DNA of 64,000 nucleotides from Myxococcus dinghuensis. Lineage in GTDB: Bacteria; Myxococcota; Myxococcia; Myxococcales; Myxococcaceae. A program made the position numbers and the translations under genes. Of the stretch, positions 8,151 through 15,134 are shown piece after piece; positions within the stretch are counted from its first letter, which is position 1; each line of letters starts with the position of its first letter. The stretch is from the NCBI RefSeq assembly GCF_024198235.1, contig NZ_JAKCFB010000019.1, positions 114,733 through 178,732 of the forward strand. The letters are read 5' to 3'. The notes below the pieces were generated by a model. It had not been told where the DNA came from, did not search any database, and worked only from the letters and a program-made list of their open reading frames with translations.

Positions 8151-8447
8151 ATGTCCACGCCGCCCGAGCCACCACGCAAGCCTTCCCTGCCCCGCGCGGC
8201 GGCCGTCGGCCTCTGCGCCGGACTGGTGCTGGGGGGCCTGTACCTGCTCGGCACCGGGCTGCACGGCCTGTTCGGCGCCCCGGACTGCGCGGACCTCACC
8301 GGCCCCCAGTGCGACCTGCTCCGGCAGACCCACCGGGAGCTGGGCCGCGTCCAGACGGGCTTCGGCGCCGGGCTCGTCTCGCTCGGCGCCGCGCTGTTCG
8401 TCCTCCTACGCCGCCATGCGTCATCCCCGCCCGCGGGCGGCCCCTGA
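8151..8447 (+). CDS. Small two-helix membrane protein, unknown function
   Basis: This is 98 residues. A short Pro-rich cytoplasmic start is followed by a first helix (about 14-35, A-A-A-V-G-L-C-A-G-L-V-L-G), a loop with two cysteines (A-P-D-C-A-D-L-T-G-P-Q-C) and a second helix (about 69-86, G-A-G-L-V-S-L-G-A-A-L-F-V-L-L) ending in R-R. The two loop cysteines would face the periplasm by the positive-inside rule and could pair. The frame is clean and GC3 is high. The Shine-Dalgarno is weak. I do not recognise the family. Confidence 0.6.
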   Translation: MSTPPEPPRKPSLPRAAAVGLCAGLVLGGLYLLGTGLHGLFGAPDCADLTGPQCDLLRQTHRELGRVQTGFGAGLVSLGAALFVLLRRHASSPPAGGP

Positions 8448-8556
8448 CTGCTCACCCGTCCACGCTCGGCGCGGCGCTCGGGGCCCCCTCCCCCCCGACG
8501 CCCTTCGACCAGTCAACCCGCCGGGTTAGAAGCATTGGCGGCGCGGCGTAGCCCGG

Positions 8557-8564
8557 CTAATTAG
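8557..8564. promoter_or_regulatory. AT-rich palindrome upstream of the LysR gene
   Basis: CTAATTAG is a perfect 8-bp palindrome in an otherwise rare AT-rich stretch (8551-8600), 41 bp before the LysR start. It could be part of the promoter or an autoregulatory LysR site. No full T-N11-A box was assigned with confidence. Confidence 0.3.
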
Positions 8565-8604
8565 TTGTGGCCTGAGCATTAGGTTTAGGAGTAGGGAGCG
8601 GCCC

Positions 8605-9510
8605 ATGCAGCTCGAGTCCCTGAAGATGTTCTGCGACGTGGTGGAGACCGGCTCGTTCTCGCGCGCGGCCCAGCTCAACCACGTGACGCAATCCGCGGTC
8701 AGCCAGCAGATTCGCGCGCTGGAGAACCGCTATGAGCAGAAGCTCCTGTCGCGCAGCGCCCGGCAGGTGACGCCGACGCCGGCGGGCGAGCGGCTGTTCC
8801 GGGGGTGCAAGGAGATCCTCGCCCGCTTCTCCGAGGTGGAGCAGGAGATTCGCGAGCAGGCGACGGAGGTCGCCGGCACCACGACGGTGTCCACCATCTA
8901 CTCGGTGGGGCTGCACGAGCTGAACGCGGTGCAGAAGCAGCTGCTCAAGTCGCACCCCAAGGTGAACATGCGCCTGAACTACCGGCGCAACGACCAGGTG
9001 TACGACGACGTCATCCTGGGCGCGGCGGAGATTGGCATCGTCGCCTACCCGCAGCCGCGCGCGGGCGTGGACATCCTCCCGTTCCGCGACGACAAGCTCG
9101 CGGTGGTCTGCGCGCCCGGCCACGCCTTCGCCACCAAGCAGAAGGTGACCCTCACCGCGCTGACCGGCGTGCCCTTCATCGCGTTCGACCGGGAGGCCCC
9201 CACGCGCAAGGCGCTGGACCGGCTGTTCCGCGAGAAGAACATCGACATCACCCCGGTGATGGAGATGGACAACGTGGAGACCATCAAGCGGGCGGTGGAG
9301 ATGGGCCTGGGCGTGGCCATCCTCCCCATGGCCACCGCGCTGGGCGAGGTGAAGGGCGGCTCGCTGGTGGCCAAGCCCATCGCCGAGGGGCCCGTGTCGC
9401 GGCCCATCGGCCTGCTCATCCGCAAGGGCAAGTACCTGGACCGCGCCTCCGCCGCCGTGCTGGAGGCCTTCAAGGCCGCGGCCAACCTGCCTCCCACCGA
9501 CGACGCCTGA
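8605..9510 (+). CDS. LysR-family transcriptional regulator
   Basis: This is 301 residues, the usual length. The N-terminal winged helix-turn-helix is textbook: F-x-x-V-V-E-T-G-S-F-S-R-A-A, then H-V-T-Q-S-A-V-S-Q-Q-I-R-A-L-E as the recognition helix, and T-P-T-A-G-E-R-L. A linker helix to about 85 leads into the periplasmic-binding-protein-like effector domain (about 90-295), with V-A-I-L-P near its end. It would bind DNA as a tetramer and respond to a small molecule. The target is unclear: the gene upstream (small membrane protein) is on the same strand, and no divergent target lies next to it, which is unusual for LysR genes. Confidence 0.93.
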   Translation: MQLESLKMFCDVVETGSFSRAAQLNHVTQSAVSQQIRALENRYEQKLLSRSARQVTPTPAGERLFRGCKEILARFSEVEQEIREQATEVAGTTTVSTIYSVGLHELNAVQKQLLKSHPKVNMRLNYRRNDQVYDDVILGAAEIGIVAYPQPRAGVDILPFRDDKLAVVCAPGHAFATKQKVTLTALTGVPFIAFDREAPTRKALDRLFREKNIDITPVMEMDNVETIKRAVEMGLGVAILPMATALGEVKGGSLVAKPIAEGPVSRPIGLLIRKGKYLDRASAAVLEAFKAAANLPPTDDA

Positions 9511-9541
9511 GTCCGCGTCGTCGGCGGTGACGTGGCCCGCC

Positions 9542-10858
9542 TCAGTAGAGCTTGCGCAGGCGGGCCGCGAAGAAGCCGTCGTACCCCTCCGGCCCGGGCA
9601 GCGTGCGCAGGTACGCCTGCGTCAACGGCAGCTTGAGGCCGGGCAGCACGGGCGGCTCCGCCGTCCACTCGGGATGGCTGCGCAGGAACATCTCCACCTG
9701 GTCCTGCCCCTCCTGCGGCTCCGCCGTGCACACCGCGTACACCAGCAGCCCGCCGGGGGGCACCGCCTCCTGGCAGTTCTCCAGGATGCGCCGCTGGAGC
9801 GCCGCCAGCCGGGAGATGTCCTCCTCCTTGCGGCGGTAGCGCAGCTCCGGGTGCCGGCGCAGCGTGCCCAGCCCCGAGCACGGCGCGTCCACCATGAACG
9901 CGTGGAACTCGCCCCACGCCTCCGGGAACGGCTCCGCCGCGTCGTGCGCGAAGGACTTCAGCCGCGGGGTGAGGCCCAGGCGCTTCGCCTCGCCTTCGAT
10001 CTTCCGGAGCTTGTGCGCGTGCAGGTCCACCGCCACCACGTCGTGGGACTGGGCCAGGTGACACGCCTTCCCGCCGGGCGCAGCGCACGCGTCGAGCACG
10101 CGCGCCGACTCCGGGATGGCGCCGTAGACGCCCACCAGCTGGGCGGCCTCGTCCTGCACCTGCCACAGGCCCTCCGCGTAGCCATAGACGTCCTCCACGC
10201 GGCCCACCGGCGGCAGGACGATGCCCAGCGGGGAGAGCGTCGCCGCCTTCGCGTCCACCCCCACCTCTTGCAACTGGGCGAGCAGCGCGTCGCGCGTCAC
10301 CTTCGCGGTGTTGGCGCGGATGACCACCGGCGGGGACTGGTTGTCCGCCACCAGCATGGCCTCCGCGCGCTCGCGGCCGAACTGGCGCAGCCAGCGCTCC
10401 ACCAGCCACTGGGGATGGCTCTCGCGCACGGACAGGTGGTGGGCCACCTCCGACGCGGGCGGCAGCGGCGGGCCGGGCAGGCCCGCCAGCTTGCGCAGGA
10501 TGGCGTTGACGAAGCCGGTCGCGCGGGTGAGGCCCACCTCCTTCAGCGCCTGCACCGTCTCCGCGACGGCGGCGCGCGCGGGCACGCGGGTGTGGAACAA
10601 CTGGTACGCGCCGATGCGCAGGGCCGCGAGCACGCGGTCCTCCATGGCGTCCAGCTTGCGGTCCGCGAAGCGGGTGATGGCGTAGTCCAGCGCGAGCTGC
10701 CGGCGCGTGGAGCCGTACGCCAGCTCCGTGACGAGCCCCGCGTCGCGAGGGTCCTTCAGCGGTGACTCGGACAGCATCGTGTCCAGCACCACGTTGAGGT
10801 AGGCGTCCGTCGCGCGGACGCGCGCCAGCACGAGGATGGCGAGTGCGCGGGGATTCAT
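9542..10858 (-). CDS. rsmB: 16S rRNA m5C967 methyltransferase RsmB
   Basis: This is 438 residues. The N-terminal NusB-like RNA-binding domain (about 1-130, with A-V-A-E-T-V-Q-A-L-K) separates RsmB from RsmF. The SAM-dependent domain has D-A-C-A-A-P-G-G-K-A (SAM loop), V-D-A-P-C-S-G-L-G-T-L-R (the P-C release cysteine) and Y-A-V-C-T-A-E-P (the catalytic cysteine). The enzyme methylates C967 of 16S rRNA in the 30S head. Its ATG overlaps the stop of the preceding DHQase-like gene by 4 bp (ATGA), so translation is probably coupled. It is the last gene of the fmt / DHQase-like / rsmB set, an order related to the common fmt-rsmB pairing. Confidence 0.92.
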   Translation of the reverse strand: MNPRALAILVLARVRATDAYLNVVLDTMLSESPLKDPRDAGLVTELAYGSTRRQLALDYAITRFADRKLDAMEDRVLAALRIGAYQLFHTRVPARAAVAETVQALKEVGLTRATGFVNAILRKLAGLPGPPLPPASEVAHHLSVRESHPQWLVERWLRQFGRERAEAMLVADNQSPPVVIRANTAKVTRDALLAQLQEVGVDAKAATLSPLGIVLPPVGRVEDVYGYAEGLWQVQDEAAQLVGVYGAIPESARVLDACAAPGGKACHLAQSHDVVAVDLHAHKLRKIEGEAKRLGLTPRLKSFAHDAAEPFPEAWGEFHAFMVDAPCSGLGTLRRHPELRYRRKEEDISRLAALQRRILENCQEAVPPGGLLVYAVCTAEPQEGQDQVEMFLRSHPEWTAEPPVLPGLKLPLTQAYLRTLPGPEGYDGFFAARLRKLY

Positions 10859-11793
10859 CCTTCGTCGAGCCGGGTCATCAGGTCCACGAGCTGCTCATCC
10901 GACAGCCGCGTCGCGGGAAGGTGGGACAGGGTGAGGCGCAACAGGCTTTCCTCCAGGAGTTCGCGCTGGCCCTGCTCCGCCGGGGCTCCGCGCTGGACGG
11001 CCTCGTAGCGCGTGCGCGCCCAGGCCGCCAGGGCCTCGTCGCCGAGCGTGCCCGACAGCCGCTCGGACACCTTCTGCCGCACCAGCGCGCGGGTGAGCAG
11101 GTCGGACGTCGTCGCGGCGCCGCCCCTCGCGCCCCGCCCCAGCGTCTTCGTCGGCCGAGGCTCCGCGTCCGCCTTCTCCGGCGGGGGCGCCACGCGGCCC
11201 AGCGTCTTCACGGACGCGCCCGGCCCCTTGGCCGGCGCCTTCGACGGCACCAGCGCGAGCGGGGCCTTCTCCGTGGACTTCGCCGGGGCCCTGCCCAGGG
11301 ACTTGCCGGCCCCCTTCGCCGGGGCGGGCGCCACGACGGGCGCCTTCTTGCGCCCCAACGTCTTCGACGGCCCGGGCGTGAAGAGGCCGCTGGCGAACGT
11401 CTCCAGGGCCTGGAGGTAGGGGTCGAAGCCGCCCGTGGCGCCGTGGACCTGGAGGACGCAGGCCTCCGCCACCACGGACTCGCGGGCGGGCGGGCGCAGC
11501 ATCACCTCGATGGCGGGCAGCCCCACCGCCTCCAGCGCCTCCTTGAGCGCGTACGAGCCGAAGAGGCCCGCGGGGTTGACGATGACGCCGTCCACCGCCT
11601 CGCGCTGCTCGGCCAGCGTGTCCAGCAGGACGCCCTCGTGGTTGGACTGGAGCACCTCCAGCTCCACGCCCAGCTCCCGCGCCCGCGCCCTCAGCGCGGC
11701 ATCCAGGTCCGACAACGTCCCTCCGGGCACGCCGTCGCGCACGCCCAGCAGTGGGAGGTTCGGCCCATGCAACACCAGCAGTCTCATGCCCAT
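10855..11793 (-). CDS. Type II dehydroquinase-like pseudoenzyme with K-T-L-G-R linker and helical C-domain
   Basis: This is 312 residues, twice the length of normal AroQ (about 145). Residues 1-135 follow type II 3-dehydroquinate dehydratase closely: L-H-G-P-N-L-x-L-L-G with N12 and R19, Q-S-N-H-E-G at 49-54, V-N-P-A-G at 72-76. The catalytic Tyr (position 24) is Gly, the His of the N-x-x-x-x-T-H motif is Gly79, and the His of the E-V-H-[IL]-S motif is Met98. So the shikimate-pathway reaction is unlikely. A roughly 100-residue Ala/Pro/Lys linker carries four copies of K-[TS]-L-G-R, then a 75-residue helical domain. The gene sits between fmt and rsmB with a 4-bp overlap to rsmB. A scaffold or RNA/ribosome-linked role is speculation. 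Confidence 0.85.
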   Translation of the reverse strand: MGMRLLVLHGPNLPLLGVRDGVPGGTLSDLDAALRARARELGVELEVLQSNHEGVLLDTLAEQREAVDGVIVNPAGLFGSYALKEALEAVGLPAIEVMLRPPARESVVAEACVLQVHGATGGFDPYLQALETFASGLFTPGPSKTLGRKKAPVVAPAPAKGAGKSLGRAPAKSTEKAPLALVPSKAPAKGPGASVKTLGRVAPPPEKADAEPRPTKTLGRGARGGAATTSDLLTRALVRQKVSERLSGTLGDEALAAWARTRYEAVQRGAPAEQGQRELLEESLLRLTLSHLPATRLSDEQLVDLMTRLDEG

Positions 11794-11823
11794 CCGCCTG
11801 TACTCGAAGAACCCATCCCGTCG

Positions 11824-12759
11824 CTAGACACCGAACGGCTGGCTGCCGGACGCGACCCTGTTGCCCGAGAGGAACTCCACCGCCTTCATGACCCGCTTGC
11901 CCTCCGGCTGGATCTCCAGGAGCACGAGCGAGCCCTCCGCGCACGCCACCTCGATGCCCTCCGGGCCCGCCGACAGCACCGTGCCCGGCGCGCCCTGGCC
12001 CTCGGCCACCCGCACACGGTGCACCTTGAGCAGCTTGCCGCCCAGGGTGGTGAAGGCGCCGGGCCACGGCGTGAAGGCGCGCAGGCGCCGCTCCAGCGCC
12101 ACGGCGGAGCGGGTGAAGTCCAGCCGCCCCTCGTCCTTCTCGATGATGGGCGCCAGCACCATGCCCTCCGACGGCTGCGCCACGGGCTCCAGCTCGCCCC
12201 GCAGGTACGCGGGCAGGGACTCGCGCAGGAGGTCTCCGCCCAGCGCGGCCAGCTTCGGGTAGAGCGACGCGCTCGTCTCGTCCGGGGCGATGGGCAGCCG
12301 CTTCATCGCCAGCACCGGCCCGGTGTCGAGCCCCTCGTCCATCACCATCAGCGACACGCCCGTCTCCGCGTCGCCATGCGCGATGGACCACTGGATGGGC
12401 GCGGCGCCCCGGAAGCGCGGCAGGAGCGAGCCGTGAACGTTGACGCAGCCCTTCGCGGGCAGGTCCAGGATGTCCTTGGGGAGGATGCGCCCGTAGGCCG
12501 TCACCACGCAGATGTCGGGCGCGAACGGGCGCAGCGCCTCGACGAAGGGCGGCGTGCGCAGCTTCGCGGGCTGGAGGACGGGCACGCCGCGCGACAGCGC
12601 CAGCTCCTTCACCGGCGGCGCCGTCACGGTGTTGCCCCGGCCCTTGGGCTTGTCCGGCTGCGTGACGACGGCCACCACGTCGCCGATGTCGAAGCACGCC
12701 TCGAGCGAGGACACGGCGAAGTCGGGGGTGCCCATGAAGATGATGCGGGGTCTGCTCAT
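11824..12759 (-). CDS. fmt: Methionyl-tRNA formyltransferase
   Basis: This is 311 residues, standard length. The N-terminal formyltransferase domain has I-I-F-M-G-T-P-D-F-A, V-V-T-Q-P-D-K-P-K-G-R-G (tRNA loop), N-V-H-G-S-L-L-P-R-F-R-G-A-A-P-I-Q-W with the catalytic Asn-His, and G-V-S-L-M-V-M-D-E-G-L-D-T-G-P-V-L with the catalytic Asp. The C-terminal OB-like domain starts near 205. It transfers a formyl group from 10-formyl-THF to Met-tRNAfMet. AGGA precedes the ATG. It is the first of three same-strand genes (fmt, DHQase-like, rsmB). Peptide deformylase, often next to fmt, is not within the window. Confidence 0.96.
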   Translation of the reverse strand: MSRPRIIFMGTPDFAVSSLEACFDIGDVVAVVTQPDKPKGRGNTVTAPPVKELALSRGVPVLQPAKLRTPPFVEALRPFAPDICVVTAYGRILPKDILDLPAKGCVNVHGSLLPRFRGAAPIQWSIAHGDAETGVSLMVMDEGLDTGPVLAMKRLPIAPDETSASLYPKLAALGGDLLRESLPAYLRGELEPVAQPSEGMVLAPIIEKDEGRLDFTRSAVALERRLRAFTPWPGAFTTLGGKLLKVHRVRVAEGQGAPGTVLSAGPEGIEVACAEGSLVLLEIQPEGKRVMKAVEFLSGNRVASGSQPFGV

Positions 12760-12788
12760 GTTCCTGCGGTTCTCCTGTGGCGCTCGAC

Positions 12789-13370
12789 TCAGGCCACGGA
12801 CTTGAAGGTGCTACCTGTCGGATTGTCCACTGCCTGACGCTTGCGGGCGTGCAGCGCCGACAGCGTTTCCAATGCCTCGCGCGCCTCCGGCGTCGTGGCC
12901 ACCGGCTTCAGCGCGGCCAGGGCGGACTCCAGGGCGTGCGCCTCGTCCGCCTCGCGCTGGCGGATGCGATCCACCGCCTCGCTGAAGCGGTCGAAGAAGC
13001 GCTTCAGCTCGTCCTTGCGCCGCAGCGGGCGCAGCCGGGGATAGCGCCCCGCGGCGAGCGCCGCGACATAAAGACTCATGACGTGGACGGGCCCCGCCAC
13101 CCGGTGCGTGAAGAGCAGCCCGAAGAGGCCCAGCAACACCGCGAGCCCCAGCGCCCCCACCCCCGTCAGCCACAGCAGGGATGCCCCTCCCTCCACGCCC
13201 GCACGCACCGCGGACAGGTGGAGCTGGTACGCCAGCCCGCCGAACACGCCCACGCTGACCGCGCCGATACCGGCCAGCAGAAGGATGTACTTGAGCTGGA
13301 ATTCGCGGTCGAGGAGGTACGTCCGGCGGGTGTACCCCGGACGCGACGGCCTTTGAATGTCGTCGGACAT
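12789..13370 (-). CDS. HAMP-domain membrane protein without output domain
   Basis: This is 193 residues with two transmembrane helices (about 29-50 and 64-88) separated by only some 14 periplasmic residues. After the second helix comes T-H-R-V-A-G-P-V-H-V-M-S-L-Y and a helix-turn-helix pattern ending K-D-E-L-K-R-F-F-D-R-F-S-E-A-V, which fits a HAMP signal-transmitting four-helix bundle. A long helix follows (to about 170), but there is no kinase, cyclase or methyl-accepting domain. Myxobacteria encode many such HAMP-only proteins. The start is ATG at 13370. The gene lies 29 bp upstream of fmt on the same strand, so read-through into the fmt operon is possible. It is divergent from the HEAT lipoprotein. 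Confidence 0.75.
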   Translation of the reverse strand: MSDDIQRPSRPGYTRRTYLLDREFQLKYILLLAGIGAVSVGVFGGLAYQLHLSAVRAGVEGGASLLWLTGVGALGLAVLLGLFGLLFTHRVAGPVHVMSLYVAALAAGRYPRLRPLRRKDELKRFFDRFSEAVDRIRQREADEAHALESALAALKPVATTPEAREALETLSALHARKRQAVDNPTGSTFKSVA

Positions 13371-13474
13371 GTCGTTGACCAGCGTACCCCAGGTGACCCG
13401 GGTGGTTTGATTCCTTCGTGACAGGAGGTTTACGACGCCAGACAGGACAACCCCGCAGACGCATTGGAGACTGC

Positions 13475-15070
13475 ATGAGCCGCTCTCTCGCAGCGTGGTG
13501 TGCAGCTGTCGTGTTCATCTGTCTGGCAGGCTGCAAAGGCGACTCCGCCACCCCCGACTACTGGGAAGCGAACCTCCAACAAGCCCGGCGCGCGGAGGAC
13601 CGCGTCCGCCTCATCGAGGCGATGCGGAAGTCCGGGAAGGTGAACGAGACCTTCCTGCCCATGCTGCACGAGCAGCTTGCGAGCGAGCGCAAGCCGGAGG
13701 TGAAGGCGGCGCTGGCGCGGACGCTGGAGGACCTGCACCACGTCTCCTCGGTGGAGCCCTTGAAGGCGGCGCTGGACCCGGCCGCGGCGGACATGTCCTC
13801 GCAACTGGCGAACAAGGCGATGGTGACGGCGCTGGGCACCATCGGTGACGCGCGCGCGGTCCCGGCGCTGGTGCCGCTCCTGCGCTCGAAGGACAACTAC
13901 ACGCGCATCGAGGCCATCCGCGTACTCGGGACGATGCGGGCGAAGGAGGCGGTGGACTCGCTCATCGCCCTCGCCGCCGACGACAGCGTGGAGCCCTTCC
14001 TCAACAAGAAGGCCATCGAGGCGCTGGGGCACATCGGCGACGCGAAGGCCGCGCCCACGCTCATCCGCATGCTGACGAAGGAGCGCAAGGGCAAGTCCTT
14101 CTATGTGGAGAGCAGCTTCGCGCTGTTCCAACTGGGCCAGCCCGCGGCGGACGCGCTGCTGCCCGCGCTGGAGGGGCGCGACCCGGAGCTGCTCGACTGG
14201 GCGAAGAAGAACGGCGTCAACCCGGCCAGCTATCCGATGAAGGCCGCGACGGTGCTGGGCGACCTGCGCGAGAAGCGCGCCGTGGAGCCGCTGCTCAAGC
14301 TGCTGGCGTTCCAGCACCCGGAGGCGCAGATCCAGGCGCTGGTGCGGATGCAGGCGGCGGACGCGCTGGGGCGGATGCGGGTGACGGAGGCCATCAAGCC
14401 GCTCAGCGCGCTGGTGGCGGAGACGGACACCACGGTGCGCGACGCGTATGTCCGCGCGCTGGTGCGCCTGGGCGGCCGCGACGCGCTGCCCGCGCTGGAG
14501 AAGGCGGCGGCGACGGGTGACTGGTATTCGCGCGAGGTGGCGGTGAAGGGCCTGGTCATGCTGGGTGACGCGCGCGAGCAGCCGCTGCTCCAGAAGCTGG
14601 CCGCCTCCGAACCCGCGCGCACCGCGGCCGACTGCAAGGCGACGGGCGAGGAGGGCTGCGACGACGTGGCCGCGTTGGGCAAGAAGCGCGCGGAGACCAT
14701 CACCCAGCACGCCGCGCTGCTGGAGGCCGGACAGAGCTGCGCGGGCAACGCGAGCTGCTGGGCCCAACGGATGGACAAGGCGAGCAAGCCCCTGCTGGAG
14801 CGGGCCGCGCTCGAAATCGGTCGCACGGGCAGCGCCGAGCACATGCCCGCGCTGACCTCGCGCCTGGGCGAGCGGGACACGGACGTGCGGCTGGCCTTCA
14901 TCCTCGGCACGGGCTGGCTCCTGGACGGCTCGCAGGACGCGGTGAAGAAGCTGAAGGAGACGGCGCTGCCGTCGCTGCGCAAGCAGCTCCTGGACGAGCA
15001 GGGCGTCACCCAGCTCGTCACCGTCAACGAGGACCTGCGGCGGCTGCTGGCCCGGCTCGAGAGCACCTGA
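13475..15070 (+). CDS. HEAT-repeat lipoprotein
   Basis: This is 531 residues. A ggaga site lies five bases before the ATG at 13475. The lipobox L-A-G-C (Cys20) follows a hydrophobic stretch, with K-G after the Cys, so an outer-membrane or periplasm-facing lipoprotein is likely. From about residue 60 there are PBS/HEAT-type repeats of 30-35 residues with the pattern A-L-G-x-[IM]-G-D-x-x-A-x-P-x-L: for example near 115, 180, 255 and 300, and again at 440-520 after a cysteine-containing insertion (C-K-A-T-G-E-E-G-C). HEAT solenoids bind proteins and usually act as scaffolds. No enzyme signature is present. The specific role is unknown. Confidence 0.85.
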   Translation: MSRSLAAWCAAVVFICLAGCKGDSATPDYWEANLQQARRAEDRVRLIEAMRKSGKVNETFLPMLHEQLASERKPEVKAALARTLEDLHHVSSVEPLKAALDPAAADMSSQLANKAMVTALGTIGDARAVPALVPLLRSKDNYTRIEAIRVLGTMRAKEAVDSLIALAADDSVEPFLNKKAIEALGHIGDAKAAPTLIRMLTKERKGKSFYVESSFALFQLGQPAADALLPALEGRDPELLDWAKKNGVNPASYPMKAATVLGDLREKRAVEPLLKLLAFQHPEAQIQALVRMQAADALGRMRVTEAIKPLSALVAETDTTVRDAYVRALVRLGGRDALPALEKAAATGDWYSREVAVKGLVMLGDAREQPLLQKLAASEPARTAADCKATGEEGCDDVAALGKKRAETITQHAALLEAGQSCAGNASCWAQRMDKASKPLLERAALEIGRTGSAEHMPALTSRLGERDTDVRLAFILGTGWLLDGSQDAVKKLKETALPSLRKQLLDEQGVTQLVTVNEDLRRLLARLEST

Positions 15071-15099
15071 GCCACGCGGCGCCCTTCCACGGCTTCGTC

Positions 15100-15128
15100 G
15101 CGCGCGCCGAGGACCCCACGGCGCGCGC
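15100..15128. terminator. Bidirectional hairpin between HEAT lipoprotein and FUSC genes
   Basis: A perfect 10-bp inverted repeat (GCGCGCGCCG / CGGCGCGCGC) with a 9-base loop sits in the 64 bp between these convergent genes. No T-tract is evident on either side. Confidence 0.6.
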
Positions 15129-15134
15129 CGTGCC

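Noticed and set aside
10855..11793. Annotation as functional aroQ
   Set aside because: Three catalytic residues are substituted, so the gene symbol would mislead.
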